A stretch of DNA of 64,000 nucleotides from contig NC_006041.1 in NCBI RefSeq assembly GCF_000002515.2, positions 992,001-1,056,000 on the forward strand, given 5' to 3'. The notes below the pieces were generated by a model. That model saw only the letters and a program-made list of their open reading frames with translations. It did not search any database and had not been told where the DNA came from. Origin of the DNA: Kluyveromyces lactis. Lineage: Eukaryota > Ascomycota > Saccharomycetes > Saccharomycetales > Saccharomycetaceae. Positions 18,950 through 29,900 of the stretch are shown piece by piece (within the stretch, counting starts at the first letter, position 1; every line of letters begins with the position of its first letter). The position numbers and the translations under genes are program-made.

Positions 18950-19379
18950 GTACACAACATCACTACTAAAGTGAACTTAAATAACGGTACTAAAGCAAAA
19001 AGAATAATTTTAAATAATATGAGAAGCACTGCCTGTTTCCAGACGATTCAATGGGAAACTATTGAGCATAGTCTGACGCCATGTTGGTAGCTGTCATCAC
19101 TTCAATTGATGCTATTCTTGAATATTAAATATGCGGGTAACTTCATATCCGTTCACAATGATTTCTCTATTGGGTGGCAAAATCTTTGGTTTTAAGGTTC
19201 AGTTTGATATTTAAGCATATAGTAGCTATAACGAGACATTTGATAAACAATCCTACTTGTAAAGGCTAAGGAAAATCGAAGACGATAAATTGATTGGTTC
19301 TGATATTGGTGAGTACCGGTAATTGTATTTGAAAATATTTTTAGAATTTCATTATACCGTTGGATTCTAGTATTGACTG
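18950..19379. other. Intergenic region DAP2-RPN1
   Basis: 430 bp holding the RPN1 promoter, with a proteasome-associated control element (separate entry). No further gene. Confidence 0.5.
19173..19181 (+). promoter_or_regulatory. Proteasome-associated control element (Rpn4 site)
   Basis: GGTGGCAAA is the exact PACE sequence bound by Rpn4 in S. cerevisiae and relatives. It lies 199 bp upstream of the RPN1 start, the usual distance for proteasome genes, so RPN1 is probably under the same proteasome feedback control here. Confidence 0.8.
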
Positions 19380-22337
19380 ATGACGAAAGATAACGATATC
19401 GTAAAGGAAGCCGCTGCTCCAGGCGCCGAAGAGAAGCCAATTACTGTACCAGATGAACAAAACAATAAGAAAAAGGATGCCAACAATGAAGAAGAGCTTT
19501 CTGAAGAAGATTTGAAGCTTAAGGATGATTTGGAGTTCTTAGTCAGTACATTGAAGGGAGATGATACCTCATTGTATTTGGGATCTTTGGATCAATTGAA
19601 AGATTCTATCAAGAATTCAACCAGTTCTATGACTGCTGTTCCTAAGCCATTAAAGTTTTTGCGTCCTTCGTATCCAGAATTGGTTTCAGTTTATGAGTCT
19701 TGGACTGATGATAAGTTACAATCTCTTTTGGCAGATGTGTTGTCAGTTTTGAGTATGACTTACTCCGATGATGGCAAATACGATTCGTTGAAATATAGAC
19801 TTTTATCCAATGAAAAGAACATTGAGAGTTGGGGTCATGAATACATGCGTCATTTGGCATTAGAGATTGGAGACGTGTATAATAAACAGGTGGAGAAGGA
19901 GGCAGATGAGTCTACCCCGGAACCAGACGCAGATTTCAACCAACAAGATTTGGTTAGTTTATCTCTTCAAATAGTGCCATATTTTTTGAAACACAATGGT
20001 GAAGCAGATGCAGTAGATTTGTTGTTAGAAATTGAATCCATTGATAAACTACCACAGTTCGTCGATGATACGAGTTTCACTCGTGTGTGTCAGTATATGG
20101 TCGCGTGTGTGCCACTTTTAGCACATCCAGATGATGTTTCATTTTTACAAACTTCATTCGCTATTTACTTATCGCACAACGAATTGACAGAAGCCTTGAA
20201 CTTAGCTATAAGGATCGGGGATGAAAATTTGGTAAGGTCAGTGTTTGATGCAACCGCAGACCCTGTCATTCACAAACAATTAGCATACATCCTTTCAAGT
20301 CAAAGATCTTCATTCCAACAGGAAGGTGTGCAAGATATTATAGACAACGTTCAATTGTCGGAACATTTCAGATATTTAGCTAAAGAATTGAACCTTCTAC
20401 AGCCAAAGACACCGGAAGATATTTACAAATCACATTTAGAAAGTTCAAAGGCGTCTTTCAATAAGACGAGTATGAGTTCAGCTCAACAGAATTTGGCAGA
20501 ATTTATGGTGAATGGTTGGTTGAATTTGGGTTATTCTTCGGACAGCATCTACTCCAAAGACAGCAATTGTGTTTATAAGACTAAAGGTGACGGTATGACC
20601 TCGGCGGTAGCGAGTATCGGGTCTATTTATCAATGGAACCTCGATGGTTTGCAAGAACTAGACAAGTACCTAGTAACTGAAGACTTAGAAGTCAAAGCCG
20701 GTGCTCTCTTGGGTATAGGAATCTCTACATGTGGTGTTCATGACGGTGAAGTTGAGCCCGCACTTCTTCTCTTACAAGAGTACGTCACAAATCCAAATGT
20801 CAAGCTAAGTTCGGCTGCCATTATGGGATTAGGTATAGCATTTGCCGGTAGTAACAATGATGAATTATTGGGCACATTATTGCCCGTTGCCGCTGATACC
20901 AGTCTTCCAATCGAAGTATGTTCCATGGCTTGTTTGTCATTAGCTCATGCCTTTGTTGGAACCTGTAACGGTGATATCACAACAACTATTATGGACAACT
21001 TTTTAGAACGTTCCTCCGAAGAATTAAAGACACACTACACTAACTTTTTCGCACTAGCCTTGGGTATCTTATACATGGGTCAAGGTGAACAAGTGGAGGA
21101 TGTCTTGGATACTATTTCTGCTATTGAAAATCCAATCACGTCTGCTATTGAAGTCTTAGTGAATGCATGTGCTTACACTGGCACTGGTGATGTATTGATG
21201 ATCCAAGATTTACTTCACCGTCTAACACCAAAGAAGGATTCTAAGGACGACAAGGAAGAAGAAGCGGACGAAGAAATGGGTGATGTGCTTCCAAGTGAGA
21301 TTCAAGACAGTTTAGGACTGGGATTACAAGATATTCCGGGAGCAGCTGATACCGTGTATAATGAACAAGATGAACAACCAGAAGAGGTTGATGTAGTAAT
21401 GGATGATGCAGATGGTTCCAACGCTACGAATGATGAAACAAAGGCATCCGAGCAAAAGGGCGATGAAGACGCAGAGGACGAACAAGAGGGAGAAAAAGAA
21501 GAAAACGCTGAGGATGCTGGTGAAGACAAAGAGAATGAAAATTCACAAGCTGCAGAACTAGCGTTTGCTGTTTTAGGTATAGCCATGATCGCTATGGGTG
21601 AAGAAATTGGTAAAGAAATGTCGCTACGTCACTTTGGCCATTTGATGCATTACGGTTCTGATGAAATCCGCCGTTCGGTGCCTTTAGCTATGGGTTTGAT
21701 TAGCGTCTCTGATCCTCAAATGAAGGTGTTCGATACACTATCCAGGTTCTCTCATGACGCTGATCTAGCTGTGTCTATGAGTTCAATCTTCTCCATGGGT
21801 CTCTGTGGTGCAGGTACGAACAATGCTAGATTAGCACAATTGTTGAGACAATTGGCTAGTTATTATTCTAAGGAATCCGATGCCTTATTCATGACAAGAC
21901 TCTCCCAAGGGCTTGTCCATCTCGGTAAGGGAACCCTTTCATTAGACATCTTCAACGATGCTCAGGTTTTAAATAAGGTATCATTGGCATCCTTGCTTAC
22001 CGTATTAGTCGGAATGATGTCTCCTGAGTTTATGCTGAAGAACCACAGCCTATTCTATTATCTAAATTCGGCAACAAGACCAAAATATATCGTTACTTTG
22101 GATGAAGAGGGGAACCCAATCAAGGCCAGTGTTCGTGTCGGTCAAGCTGTTGACACTGTTGGTCAAGCAGGTAAACCAAAGACTATCACAGGTTGGATTA
22201 CCCATTCTACACCAGTTCTACTAGGGCACGGTGAAAGAGCAGAATTAGAAACAAATGAATATATCAGTTACACCAGCCGGATCGAAGGTGTAGTGATCCT
22301 AAAAAAGAATCCTAAATACACAGAAGAAGTGAACTAG
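19380..22337 (+). CDS. RPN1: 26S proteasome regulatory particle base subunit Rpn1
   Basis: 985 residues, close to the 993 of S. cerevisiae Rpn1. An acidic and Lys-rich N-terminus leads to proteasome/cyclosome repeats in the middle, e.g. [58 protein letters not shown] and [16 protein letters not shown] strongly acidic insert of about 100 residues (617-720, rich in Asp and Glu) interrupts the repeats. The tail [11 protein letters not shown] matches the family. Rpn1 is the scaffold that docks ubiquitin-like shuttle proteins and Ubp6 on the base of the regulatory particle. An Rpn4 box precedes it. It converges on VMA16, as in S. cerevisiae. Confidence 0.97.
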   Translation: MTKDNDIVKEAAAPGAEEKPITVPDEQNNKKKDANNEEELSEEDLKLKDDLEFLVSTLKGDDTSLYLGSLDQLKDSIKNSTSSMTAVPKPLKFLRPSYPELVSVYESWTDDKLQSLLADVLSVLSMTYSDDGKYDSLKYRLLSNEKNIESWGHEYMRHLALEIGDVYNKQVEKEADESTPEPDADFNQQDLVSLSLQIVPYFLKHNGEADAVDLLLEIESIDKLPQFVDDTSFTRVCQYMVACVPLLAHPDDVSFLQTSFAIYLSHNELTEALNLAIRIGDENLVRSVFDATADPVIHKQLAYILSSQRSSFQQEGVQDIIDNVQLSEHFRYLAKELNLLQPKTPEDIYKSHLESSKASFNKTSMSSAQQNLAEFMVNGWLNLGYSSDSIYSKDSNCVYKTKGDGMTSAVASIGSIYQWNLDGLQELDKYLVTEDLEVKAGALLGIGISTCGVHDGEVEPALLLLQEYVTNPNVKLSSAAIMGLGIAFAGSNNDELLGTLLPVAADTSLPIEVCSMACLSLAHAFVGTCNGDITTTIMDNFLERSSEELKTHYTNFFALALGILYMGQGEQVEDVLDTISAIENPITSAIEVLVNACAYTGTGDVLMIQDLLHRLTPKKDSKDDKEEEADEEMGDVLPSEIQDSLGLGLQDIPGAADTVYNEQDEQPEEVDVVMDDADGSNATNDETKASEQKGDEDAEDEQEGEKEENAEDAGEDKENENSQAAELAFAVLGIAMIAMGEEIGKEMSLRHFGHLMHYGSDEIRRSVPLAMGLISVSDPQMKVFDTLSRFSHDADLAVSMSSIFSMGLCGAGTNNARLAQLLRQLASYYSKESDALFMTRLSQGLVHLGKGTLSLDIFNDAQVLNKVSLASLLTVLVGMMSPEFMLKNHSLFYYLNSATRPKYIVTLDEEGNPIKASVRVGQAVDTVGQAGKPKTITGWITHSTPVLLGHGERAELETNEYISYTSRIEGVVILKKNPKYTEEVN

Positions 22338-22619
22338 ACACACCTATACGTAACTAAATAAAAAGAACCACGAAAAATCATTTCTACAAAACAAGTAGGA
22401 AACCATTGGTTTTTTAGGTGATGACTCGGTCGTCTTAGACTTTGTTTTCTTTTCTTTAATGATATACATTCATTATATATTTAACTTGCTTTTATTTGTT
22501 TATTGTACGACATCTGCCGAACCTCTATGATGGAACAAGCATTCAAGTTCTGCGGATTCAAAGAATTTATCACGTCCGTGAAATCCTTACTTGGTGTAAA
22601 TTCTGAATTATAGCCCTCT

Positions 22620-23255
22620 CTATTGGAATTCAACCGCTTTACCTGCCATCAATAATCCGACAATCAATCCCAATAATCCAAGTACAGAACCAAAAATTTC
22701 AATAACCAAGATCTTAACGAAAAGAGACGAGTCTGCAGCATCTGATATAGCTGCAGTGGCACCAGTGATACCCACAGCCACACCACAAATCAAATTCGAA
22801 ACACCAACGGTAATCCCAGCCCAGAATATCGAGTACCCGGTGTATAGATTGGACTTATCGAACATCGTCGCAGAATTGGCAACGGTTACCTTGGAAGAAA
22901 ACACAATGGCCATAATTAGCCCGTAGATAGCCACCACTTCACAGAAAATGATCGAAATCAAGTTCTTGGTAGTGATTCTTGGTGCACGCACACCAGCACC
23001 AATAATTGAAGAACCAGTGATGAAAATACCCCAAGCAGCTCCCACCACCGAAAGACCTATGCACAAAGCGATCCCTAGATTCGCCCACATATAAGGAGAA
23101 GTCTTCATCAAGAACTTACCAAAATTTATATCCTCACCATGATTGGTAAATAGCTTGTAAAGAACGTATACCAAGATAACTGTTATTATCGTGTAATTGA
23201 TTGCACTCTTGGTATACTGCCATGCAGCTCTTGAAGATGATCCAGTCTTAGACAT
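22620..23255 (-). CDS. VMA16: V-ATPase proteolipid subunit c''
   Basis: 211 residues from the ATG at 23253-23255 ([12 protein letters not shown]), close to the 213 of S. cerevisiae Vma16. Five hydrophobic helices are visible. The proton-carrying Glu lies in the conserved stretch [13 protein letters not shown] at about residue 108. Other family signatures are [29 protein letters not shown] and the C-terminal [12 protein letters not shown]. The c'' subunit is one copy in the c-ring of the Vo sector of the vacuolar proton pump. The frame stays open upstream to an ATG at 23363 (36 extra residues), but those residues have no family similarity, so the shorter start is preferred. It lies between RPN1 and THR1, as YHR027C-YHR026W-YHR025W. 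Confidence 0.94.
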   Translation of the reverse strand: MSKTGSSSRAAWQYTKSAINYTIITVILVYVLYKLFTNHGEDINFGKFLMKTSPYMWANLGIALCIGLSVVGAAWGIFITGSSIIGAGVRAPRITTKNLISIIFCEVVAIYGLIMAIVFSSKVTVANSATMFDKSNLYTGYSIFWAGITVGVSNLICGVAVGITGATAAISDAADSSLFVKILVIEIFGSVLGLLGLIVGLLMAGKAVEFQ

Positions 23256-23656
23256 CTTAAACAAAAAAATTTCTACAAGTGTACTATGCGTCAATGCTTG
23301 AACCCACTTGATAAAGCTGTAACCCCTGCAGCCGAGGAACCTCTCTGCTTCTAAAGGTCTCATGGTTCGCTTCCAATTCTATATAGCTTTACTTAATTTT
23401 TTTATATTGGGAACCAGCGGTCCCCTATAAGAAATGTGTTCGGTTTATAGTGTGGTGTTAGGGTGTTGATAAGTACATCATATGAGTATGGCATGATGCA
23501 CGTAGATGAAGCGTTCTTACGACCTTACATCTGGTGTAGTGTATCTATTACGACGTTATATGTACATAGAAAGGTTTGTCCCAGTATGATGGAGCCTTCT
23601 CATTCTTTTTTTCTCTATTTATCTTTCATTGTTGTCATTTATGTTAGTGATTAAAA
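23256..23656. other. Intergenic region VMA16-THR1
   Basis: 401 bp with the VMA16 promoter (minus strand) and the THR1 3' end. The in-frame upstream extension of VMA16 (to 23363) overlaps it. One AGGGG on the minus strand near 23422-23427 may be a stress element; no other site. Confidence 0.4.
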
Positions 23657-24739
23657 CTAAGCTGAGGAAGAGTGCATCACTTGGGCACCGTCAGTGGCCA
23701 GATCTAGTAGTCTCCATGTGCAAGTGACTTTGTTCTTTGAGAATCTGTTGATAATTTCCAGGGCAATGTTCTCGAAGTTTTCAGTGGCTAGAGCCAAAAT
23801 AGTTGGGCCAGCACCGGATAGACAAATACCTAACAAACCGGGATGGGTTTTTGGAGTGACACTGGATAAGATATCGGTCAAACCTGGGATCAAAGTCTTT
23901 CTGTATGGCTGGTGTACTCTGTCCTGCATGGCAGGATAGATCAAGTCTGGGTTAGGAGGATCTAGCGTCAATGCAGTGGTCAAGACAGCCAGTCTTTGTA
24001 AATTGAAAACCAAATCTTTAGTGGTGTAAGCCTGAGGTAACACACCACGGGAATCCGAAGTGGACAACTCGAAGTCCGGGATAATGGCAATACATTTAAT
24101 CTTATTGTTCCAGTTATATTTCACATGACGACCGATATCGGTTGGTGGTAAAGGTGGTACCAAACCGGTATCCTCACCACCACTTGGTTCAGGCAACACC
24201 TCGGCCAATGGGATCTCTCTTCTCTCGACTTCTTGAGGAGTCAAATCACGCAAGAACGATCCTACGAATCCACCCATCATCGCAGCGGTAATGTTGTCTG
24301 GGTGACGCTCGATCATCAAACAGTAATCTAACATTCTTTGCTTTGGGAAGTTCAATTGCCCCACTTCGTTAGCCAACATTACACCGGCAACAACAGCCGC
24401 ACCTGATGAACCTAGACCACGTCCTAATGGGATAGGGTTGTTAACTAAAATCTGAGTGCCTGATGGGAACGTACGGATCCCGCTGCAACGTAGCACGTAC
24501 AAGGCGGTTCTTGTAATTAAATTCTCATCAGATGCCAATGGTACTGTCGAATACCCGTCACTTTCTGGTGTGTACGATAACTTACAGTTGTTTCTGTCAT
24601 CGTTGGTCAAAGCAGCGTTCTTCGAATCGATGTTCACTTCTAGAGTTAAAAACAACGCCAACCCGATACCTAAAACGTCGTATCCGGGACCAATGTTAGC
24701 ACTGGATGCTGGTACGCTAATTTTAAAGGAACGACCCAT
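23657..24739 (-). CDS. THR1: Homoserine kinase
   Basis: 360 residues, near the S. cerevisiae length of 357. A GHMP-kinase fold: the N-terminal SVPASSANIGPGYDVLG (residues 8-24), the ATP-binding loop PLGRGLGSSGAAVVAGV (104-120), and a late Gly-rich motif LLGICLSGAGPTILALA. The enzyme phosphorylates homoserine with ATP in the threonine branch of aspartate-derived amino acid synthesis, in the cytosol. A TGAGTCA site 241 bp upstream suggests control by Gcn4. It is divergent from MAS2, as YHR025W-YHR024C. Confidence 0.97.
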   Translation of the reverse strand: MGRSFKISVPASSANIGPGYDVLGIGLALFLTLEVNIDSKNAALTNDDRNNCKLSYTPESDGYSTVPLASDENLITRTALYVLRCSGIRTFPSGTQILVNNPIPLGRGLGSSGAAVVAGVMLANEVGQLNFPKQRMLDYCLMIERHPDNITAAMMGGFVGSFLRDLTPQEVERREIPLAEVLPEPSGGEDTGLVPPLPPTDIGRHVKYNWNNKIKCIAIIPDFELSTSDSRGVLPQAYTTKDLVFNLQRLAVLTTALTLDPPNPDLIYPAMQDRVHQPYRKTLIPGLTDILSSVTPKTHPGLLGICLSGAGPTILALATENFENIALEIINRFSKNKVTCTWRLLDLATDGAQVMHSSSA

Positions 24740-24979
24740 TTTGTATTCTTTGTTGTAACTTTCAACCCAGTTTATTTAACTGATAACCAACTTGCAGCGT
24801 TGAAAAGTAGATTTCCAGATTGCTCTTGAAAATCTTTATCGTAATCTAAAACTACAGATCTATTACTCAAGGTATAACGGTCTTTAAATACACGATTGTT
24901 CTACTCATGTGGTGTTCAAAAACCTCTGATATGCAGATCGCGATGCGACTGAAACTTTTTTTCAAAATTTCGAAGCCAT

Positions 24980-24986
24980 TGAGTCA
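24980..24986. promoter_or_regulatory. Gcn4-type site TGAGTCA
   Basis: An exact TGASTCA general amino acid control site, 241 bp upstream of THR1 on its promoter side. THR1 is a known Gcn4 target in S. cerevisiae, so the assignment is sensible. Confidence 0.7.
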
Positions 24987-24990
24987 GAGG

Positions 24991-25003
24991 TTACCCGGGG
25001 TAA
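24991..25003. promoter_or_regulatory. Reb1-type site TTACCCGGGGTAA
   Basis: TTACCCG is the Reb1 core. The 13-bp element is nearly palindromic (TTACCCG one way, TTACCCCG the other). It sits four bases from the Gcn4 site in the shared THR1/MAS2 promoter, where Reb1 would keep the region free of nucleosomes. Confidence 0.6.
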
Positions 25004-25354
25004 TGCAGCTCATAAGGTTTATCTCACTGTCATAGATATAGTAATTTACCATAGATTAAGGTAAGTGTTCCATCAGTTCTTTCAGTTATTTTAACTGGTT
25101 CTATATTTTACTAATCAGTGCCATTTCTATGTCCCCCATGGATCATTTTGGTTTCTAATGACGTCTCTTCTCATGTCTTTTATCTCTCAACTGATCAAAT
25201 TACGTCAAAAATCTTTCAAACTTGAAGCTTTCTTTGACTATTAAATTATATAGATAGTATAGACAATAGTTCTGGTTTTAACAGCATGTTCAACCACTAT
25301 TTTCCAGCCATAATTGTACCAGTGATTTGTGCCAGGATATAACATATCAATATC

Positions 25355-26833
25355 ATGTTCAGGCTCGGAAGAAACTCCACCGTTGGTAGATTAGCCAGAG
25401 GGAAATGGTACTCGCAAATTAGTAAAAATGCTGAGAATTCACAGGTCACTACTTTGGATAACGGTGTGAAAGTTGCTACTTCAAATGTTCCTGGACACTT
25501 TTCAGCTCTGGGTTTATACGTTAATGCAGGATCACGGTTTGAGGATAAGAATTTGAAAGGATGTACCCATATTATGGACCGTTTGGCATTCAAATCTACT
25601 GATCATATTTCCGGAAGAGACATGACAGAGACGTTAGAACTCTTGGGGGACAACTATCAATGTTCTTCATCTAGGGAAACGATGATGTATCAATCGTCAG
25701 TTTTCAATCCTGATGTGGAAAAGATGTTCCATTTGATGTCGGAGACTGTGAGGTATCCGAGGATCACAGAGGAAGAATTAGAAGAACAGAAGACTACCGC
25801 GTTATATGAGATCGATGGTGTTTGGCAGAAACATGATTTGATCTTACCTGAGCTATTGCATCAGACGGCATACTCTGGTGAGACTCTTGGATCCCCTTTA
25901 TTGTGTCCAAAAGAATTGATCCCGTCTATCTCCAAATATTACTTGACCGATTATAGAAACAAGTTCTACAACCCAGAGAACATCGTTGCAGCATTCGTTA
26001 GTGTTCCTCACGATGACGCCGTTCAATTGACAGAGAAATACTTTGGTGATATGAAGAGTAAATACCCGCCCGTTACTAAGAAACCAGCGAAGTATACAGG
26101 CGGTGAGTATTGCATTCCTCCGGGTCCTGTCTTCGGAGGATTACCCGAGTTATATCATATGCAATTAGCCTTCGAAGGGCTACCTATAGATCATCCAGAT
26201 ATTTATGCGTTGGCTACTTTACAAACTCTTCTAGGTGGTGGTGGATCGTTCAGTGCCGGGGGTCCAGGTAAGGGAATGTACTCTAGGCTGTATACGCACG
26301 TTTTGAACCAATACTATTACGTGGAAAATTGTGTTTCATTCAACCATTCCTACAGCGATTCAGGTCTATTCGGTGTATCTATTTCGTGTATACCACAAGC
26401 TGCTCCATTCGCTGCCGAAATTATTGCACAAACTTTATCGAATGTGTTTGCCAACGACAAACTGAAGTTGACGAAGGAAGAAGTGTCAAGATCAAAGAAC
26501 CAACTAAAATCATCTTTGTTGATGAATCTAGAATCTAAAATCGTAGAACTTGAAGATTTGGGAAGACAAGTGTTATTGCATGGTCGTAAGATACCAATGA
26601 AAGAAATGATGGAAAATATCGAAAAGCTTACCGTCGATGACATTAAACGTGTTGCTGAAACGGTTTTCACAGGCAAAGTCAATAATCCTGGTAATGGTAA
26701 CGGGAAGGTGACGGTTGTAATGCAAGGTGAAAGAGAATCCTTTGGTGATATTGAAACAGTATTAAGATTCTATGGTCTAGGTAACTACCCAAAACTAGAC
26801 GTACCAAAGATGAAGAAACAGGGTTGGTTTTAA
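25355..26833 (+). CDS. MAS2: Mitochondrial processing peptidase alpha subunit
   Basis: 492 residues. The N-terminus is rich in Arg, Ser and Gly without acidic residues for 24 positions ([20 protein letters not shown]), a typical mitochondrial presequence. The M16 fold follows: [28 protein letters not shown], and at the position of the zinc site [15 protein letters not shown], which lacks the HxxEH of the beta subunit, as all alpha subunits do. The Gly-rich substrate loop [19 protein letters not shown] lies at residues 292-310. It acts with Mas1 in the matrix to remove presequences and is essential in S. cerevisiae. Divergent from THR1 and convergent with MYO1, as in S. cerevisiae. Confidence 0.96.
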   Translation: MFRLGRNSTVGRLARGKWYSQISKNAENSQVTTLDNGVKVATSNVPGHFSALGLYVNAGSRFEDKNLKGCTHIMDRLAFKSTDHISGRDMTETLELLGDNYQCSSSRETMMYQSSVFNPDVEKMFHLMSETVRYPRITEEELEEQKTTALYEIDGVWQKHDLILPELLHQTAYSGETLGSPLLCPKELIPSISKYYLTDYRNKFYNPENIVAAFVSVPHDDAVQLTEKYFGDMKSKYPPVTKKPAKYTGGEYCIPPGPVFGGLPELYHMQLAFEGLPIDHPDIYALATLQTLLGGGGSFSAGGPGKGMYSRLYTHVLNQYYYVENCVSFNHSYSDSGLFGVSISCIPQAAPFAAEIIAQTLSNVFANDKLKLTKEEVSRSKNQLKSSLLMNLESKIVELEDLGRQVLLHGRKIPMKEMMENIEKLTVDDIKRVAETVFTGKVNNPGNGNGKVTVVMQGERESFGDIETVLRFYGLGNYPKLDVPKMKKQGWF

Positions 26834-26971
26834 TTCTCAATTCAGCATTCATTAATTATTATTATAACATCAAATAAAGATATGTAAATAGCTAACATAA
26901 AGGACAACAAAAATATCAACAGTTCAATGCTGTGCACACGAAATCAATGAAAAACTATGTTTCTATAACAT

Positions 26972-29900
26972 TTAAATGAAGACACCATCTGTAGATTGAG
27001 CTAAGGATTGTCTTCTTTCAGAAAGTTTCTCGTATCTTTGCTTCCAGGATGATATTTCCTTCTCAAGTTCAGATATCTGTTCTTGATAGTAAGTGTTATC
27101 TCTATGCATTTTATTCAGTGTTGCATCCTTAGTAGCATTGATGGCCTCTATTTCTCCCAATTTTTCATCGAGATTACCAATAGTTTCCTCGTATTGTGAT
27201 TTAGCATCGTTGGCTATCTCGATTACATTGGCTTGTTCTTCATTCTTCCTCTCTAACTCTTCAATTATTCTCTCAAGTTTCTTGGACTTCTTGATTTCCT
27301 CGAACTTGGAAGTACGTTCTTCTTCTAGAGTAGTTGTTAGAGTTTGAACTTTATTGAACCATGCGTCATTCTCAGAAGTGTCAGCTAGTTTATTCTTCGC
27401 ATCCAAAAGATCGTTCCTCAAAATCTCATTGGCTTTTGCTAGAGAAGCATTTTCTTGGAATAGATTTGCATTCTTATCTTTTTCCGAAGAAAATGTTGTT
27501 TTTATCGTATCCAATTCTGTTTGCAATTGATCTATGAGTTCTTCATTACGTTCTGCTTGTTGTTTTTGCAAAGCTAAAGATTCCTCCAAGAATTGAACAT
27601 CGTGCGAATACTTTTCCTTTTCTTTTAAAGACTGGGAAAAGTTCCCATTTGCTTCATCGAGTTTAGACCTCAAAAATGTACGTTCTTCTTGGAGTTGTTT
27701 GTTTTCAGCTGATAGGGATTGTGTGGTCTCTTCTAAACTCAAATTTTTCACCTGCAGAGTTTTGATAGTTGTTTCAAGTGTCTTCTTGGCAGCTTCAGCT
27801 TCATCTTTTTGAATCCCAAGTTCTGTCACAAGACGCTCATAGTGATTGGTCTGTTTCAATAAATCTTGGATTTTTGCCTCCGAATCGAGTTTCAAAGTCT
27901 CCAGTTGATAACCGAGACTTGACATTTCCTTTTTCATTTCAGTTTCTAATCTCAAATAACCATCTAACTTGCCTTTTAAACAATCAATTTCCACTAAGTA
28001 TTCTTTATTATTTTCTACGGCTCTTGCCCTTTCCTTGTAATGTGTTATATCTTCCTCTAGTGCTTTGCTTTTAGATATTGATTTATCAAGTTCGATCGTT
28101 TTCTCGTCAAGTTGAGATTCAAGTTCAGTAATTTTTGTTTCCTGCTGCCAGATCTCTTGTTCTTTCTGTTTGTTCTGAGATCTGAGCTTTTGAATCATTT
28201 GCGTCATACTCTCGATATCTTTTTCTGCTTGCTTTAAACCATGCTTGACAGCTCTGACTTCACTTTCTACAGTAACCAAATCTCTTTGCGACCCTTCGTA
28301 TTGCGTCTGATAACGCTTAGAGTTAGATTGAATCATATTTTTCTGTTGTTCTACTGTTTTCAGTTCATCATCTAACTGAGCTATTTGTTCTCTCAACGAA
28401 GCTTCCGTTACCAAACTCTTATTGTAATCTAACGTCAGGTCGTGCAGCTTGTTTTGATATTCTACCAGAGAACTGTGAAGCCTATTAGACTCTACTCTAT
28501 GACGCTGTAGTTCTTCTTCGTATTTCTCGAAGGATTCGCGGTGTTTGAAAATATCACCATTAATGATGTTCGTCTTGTCCCTAAACGGAGAGCTGTTTTG
28601 TCTCATCTCCAGAGATTTAACGTAATCTTCGTTTGCCTCATATCGCAGTTTAAAGATATCAGCAGAAGAATCAGATCGTTGTATTTGTCCAACCTTTTGA
28701 TGAAGCGCACTTGCGACCCTTTCAGCATTTTTTCTAGCGTTCATTTCCTTTGTGAGCTGTCTTTTTAAGAAGTCGATTTCCAGAAGCATTTTCTCTTGGT
28801 TTAGTTCAAACTTATCAATATTTTCAAGTTCCTCGTCTAAGTTCACTTCAGATAAAGTAGACTTTGAAAGTTGTTTGATCTTCTTCAATTGAGCAGTCAA
28901 AGTTTGATTGTCAAAGGAAGCAGAAGCTAAACGAGTTTCTGCAAATCTCAAACGAGAAATCAAATTCTTCTTTTCCTCAATTTCACTGGTCAATCTCATT
29001 TCAACATCTTTATATTTCATGGAAAGTTCATCAAATTCTCTCCGTAGATCGTCTGTACCTACAGAAGACGAAAATCCATTGACAGCTTTACCAGATCTGC
29101 CAACAGACAGCAGACGCTCATTGAGGAATTTATTCATTGACTGTTCTTGTAGTAACTCTGTCTTCAATTTGTTTAGTTCATGGTTGCCATTAGAAGATCC
29201 ATTTTCTTGTTTTGCCGCTAACAATTTTGAGTATTCTTCATTGATGGACTCCAATTTACATTTATTAGAGTCATTTTCTTGTCTCACTGCCTTTAATTCC
29301 TTTGATAACGATAATACTTGAATTAATAGTGATTCTTTTTCTTTGGATAATGAATTTACCATTGATTCCTGTTCCGAAACTTTAACATTAACCCGGTTGA
29401 GCTCAGCAGATTTATTCTCAAATAGGCTGTTTTTTGTAGCAATATCATTTTTTAAAGACTTGACCTGAGCAGCAAGTTGAGTATTCTCTTCAAAAAATCC
29501 CTTCATTCTGTTACTTGTAGCAGCAAGATGCTTTTCCAAAGACTTTAACTTTACATCAATGGCTATTTCGGAATCGTTAACCTTGGCTTCCATGTCCTTC
29601 AAAGACATCGTCTTCTCTTGAATCTCTTTCTTCAAATCACTAATTTCCCTAATTAATTTATCTTTTTCGGAGTCTAAAGCACGCTCGTCATTCTTTACAA
29701 CATCCAACTTATTCTTAAGTTCATTGACTGTAATCTCCAGCTTTTCTTTATCATGGGACAACTCTCTAAACTTATCTTCTGATAAATCGGAAGCATTTTT
29801 CGTCTTTTCTAATTCAAGGCGTAAATTATCAGCTTCTTTAGATAATTCGAGGTTTTCAGTTTCCAAAGAGTCTTTAATTGACAGAGTTTCATCCCATTTT

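Larger units (their letters stand above)
24740..25354. other. Divergent promoter region THR1/MAS2
   Basis: 615 bp between divergent starts. It holds a Gcn4-type site and a Reb1-type site within 24 bp of each other (separate entries). No gene is seen. Confidence 0.5.
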
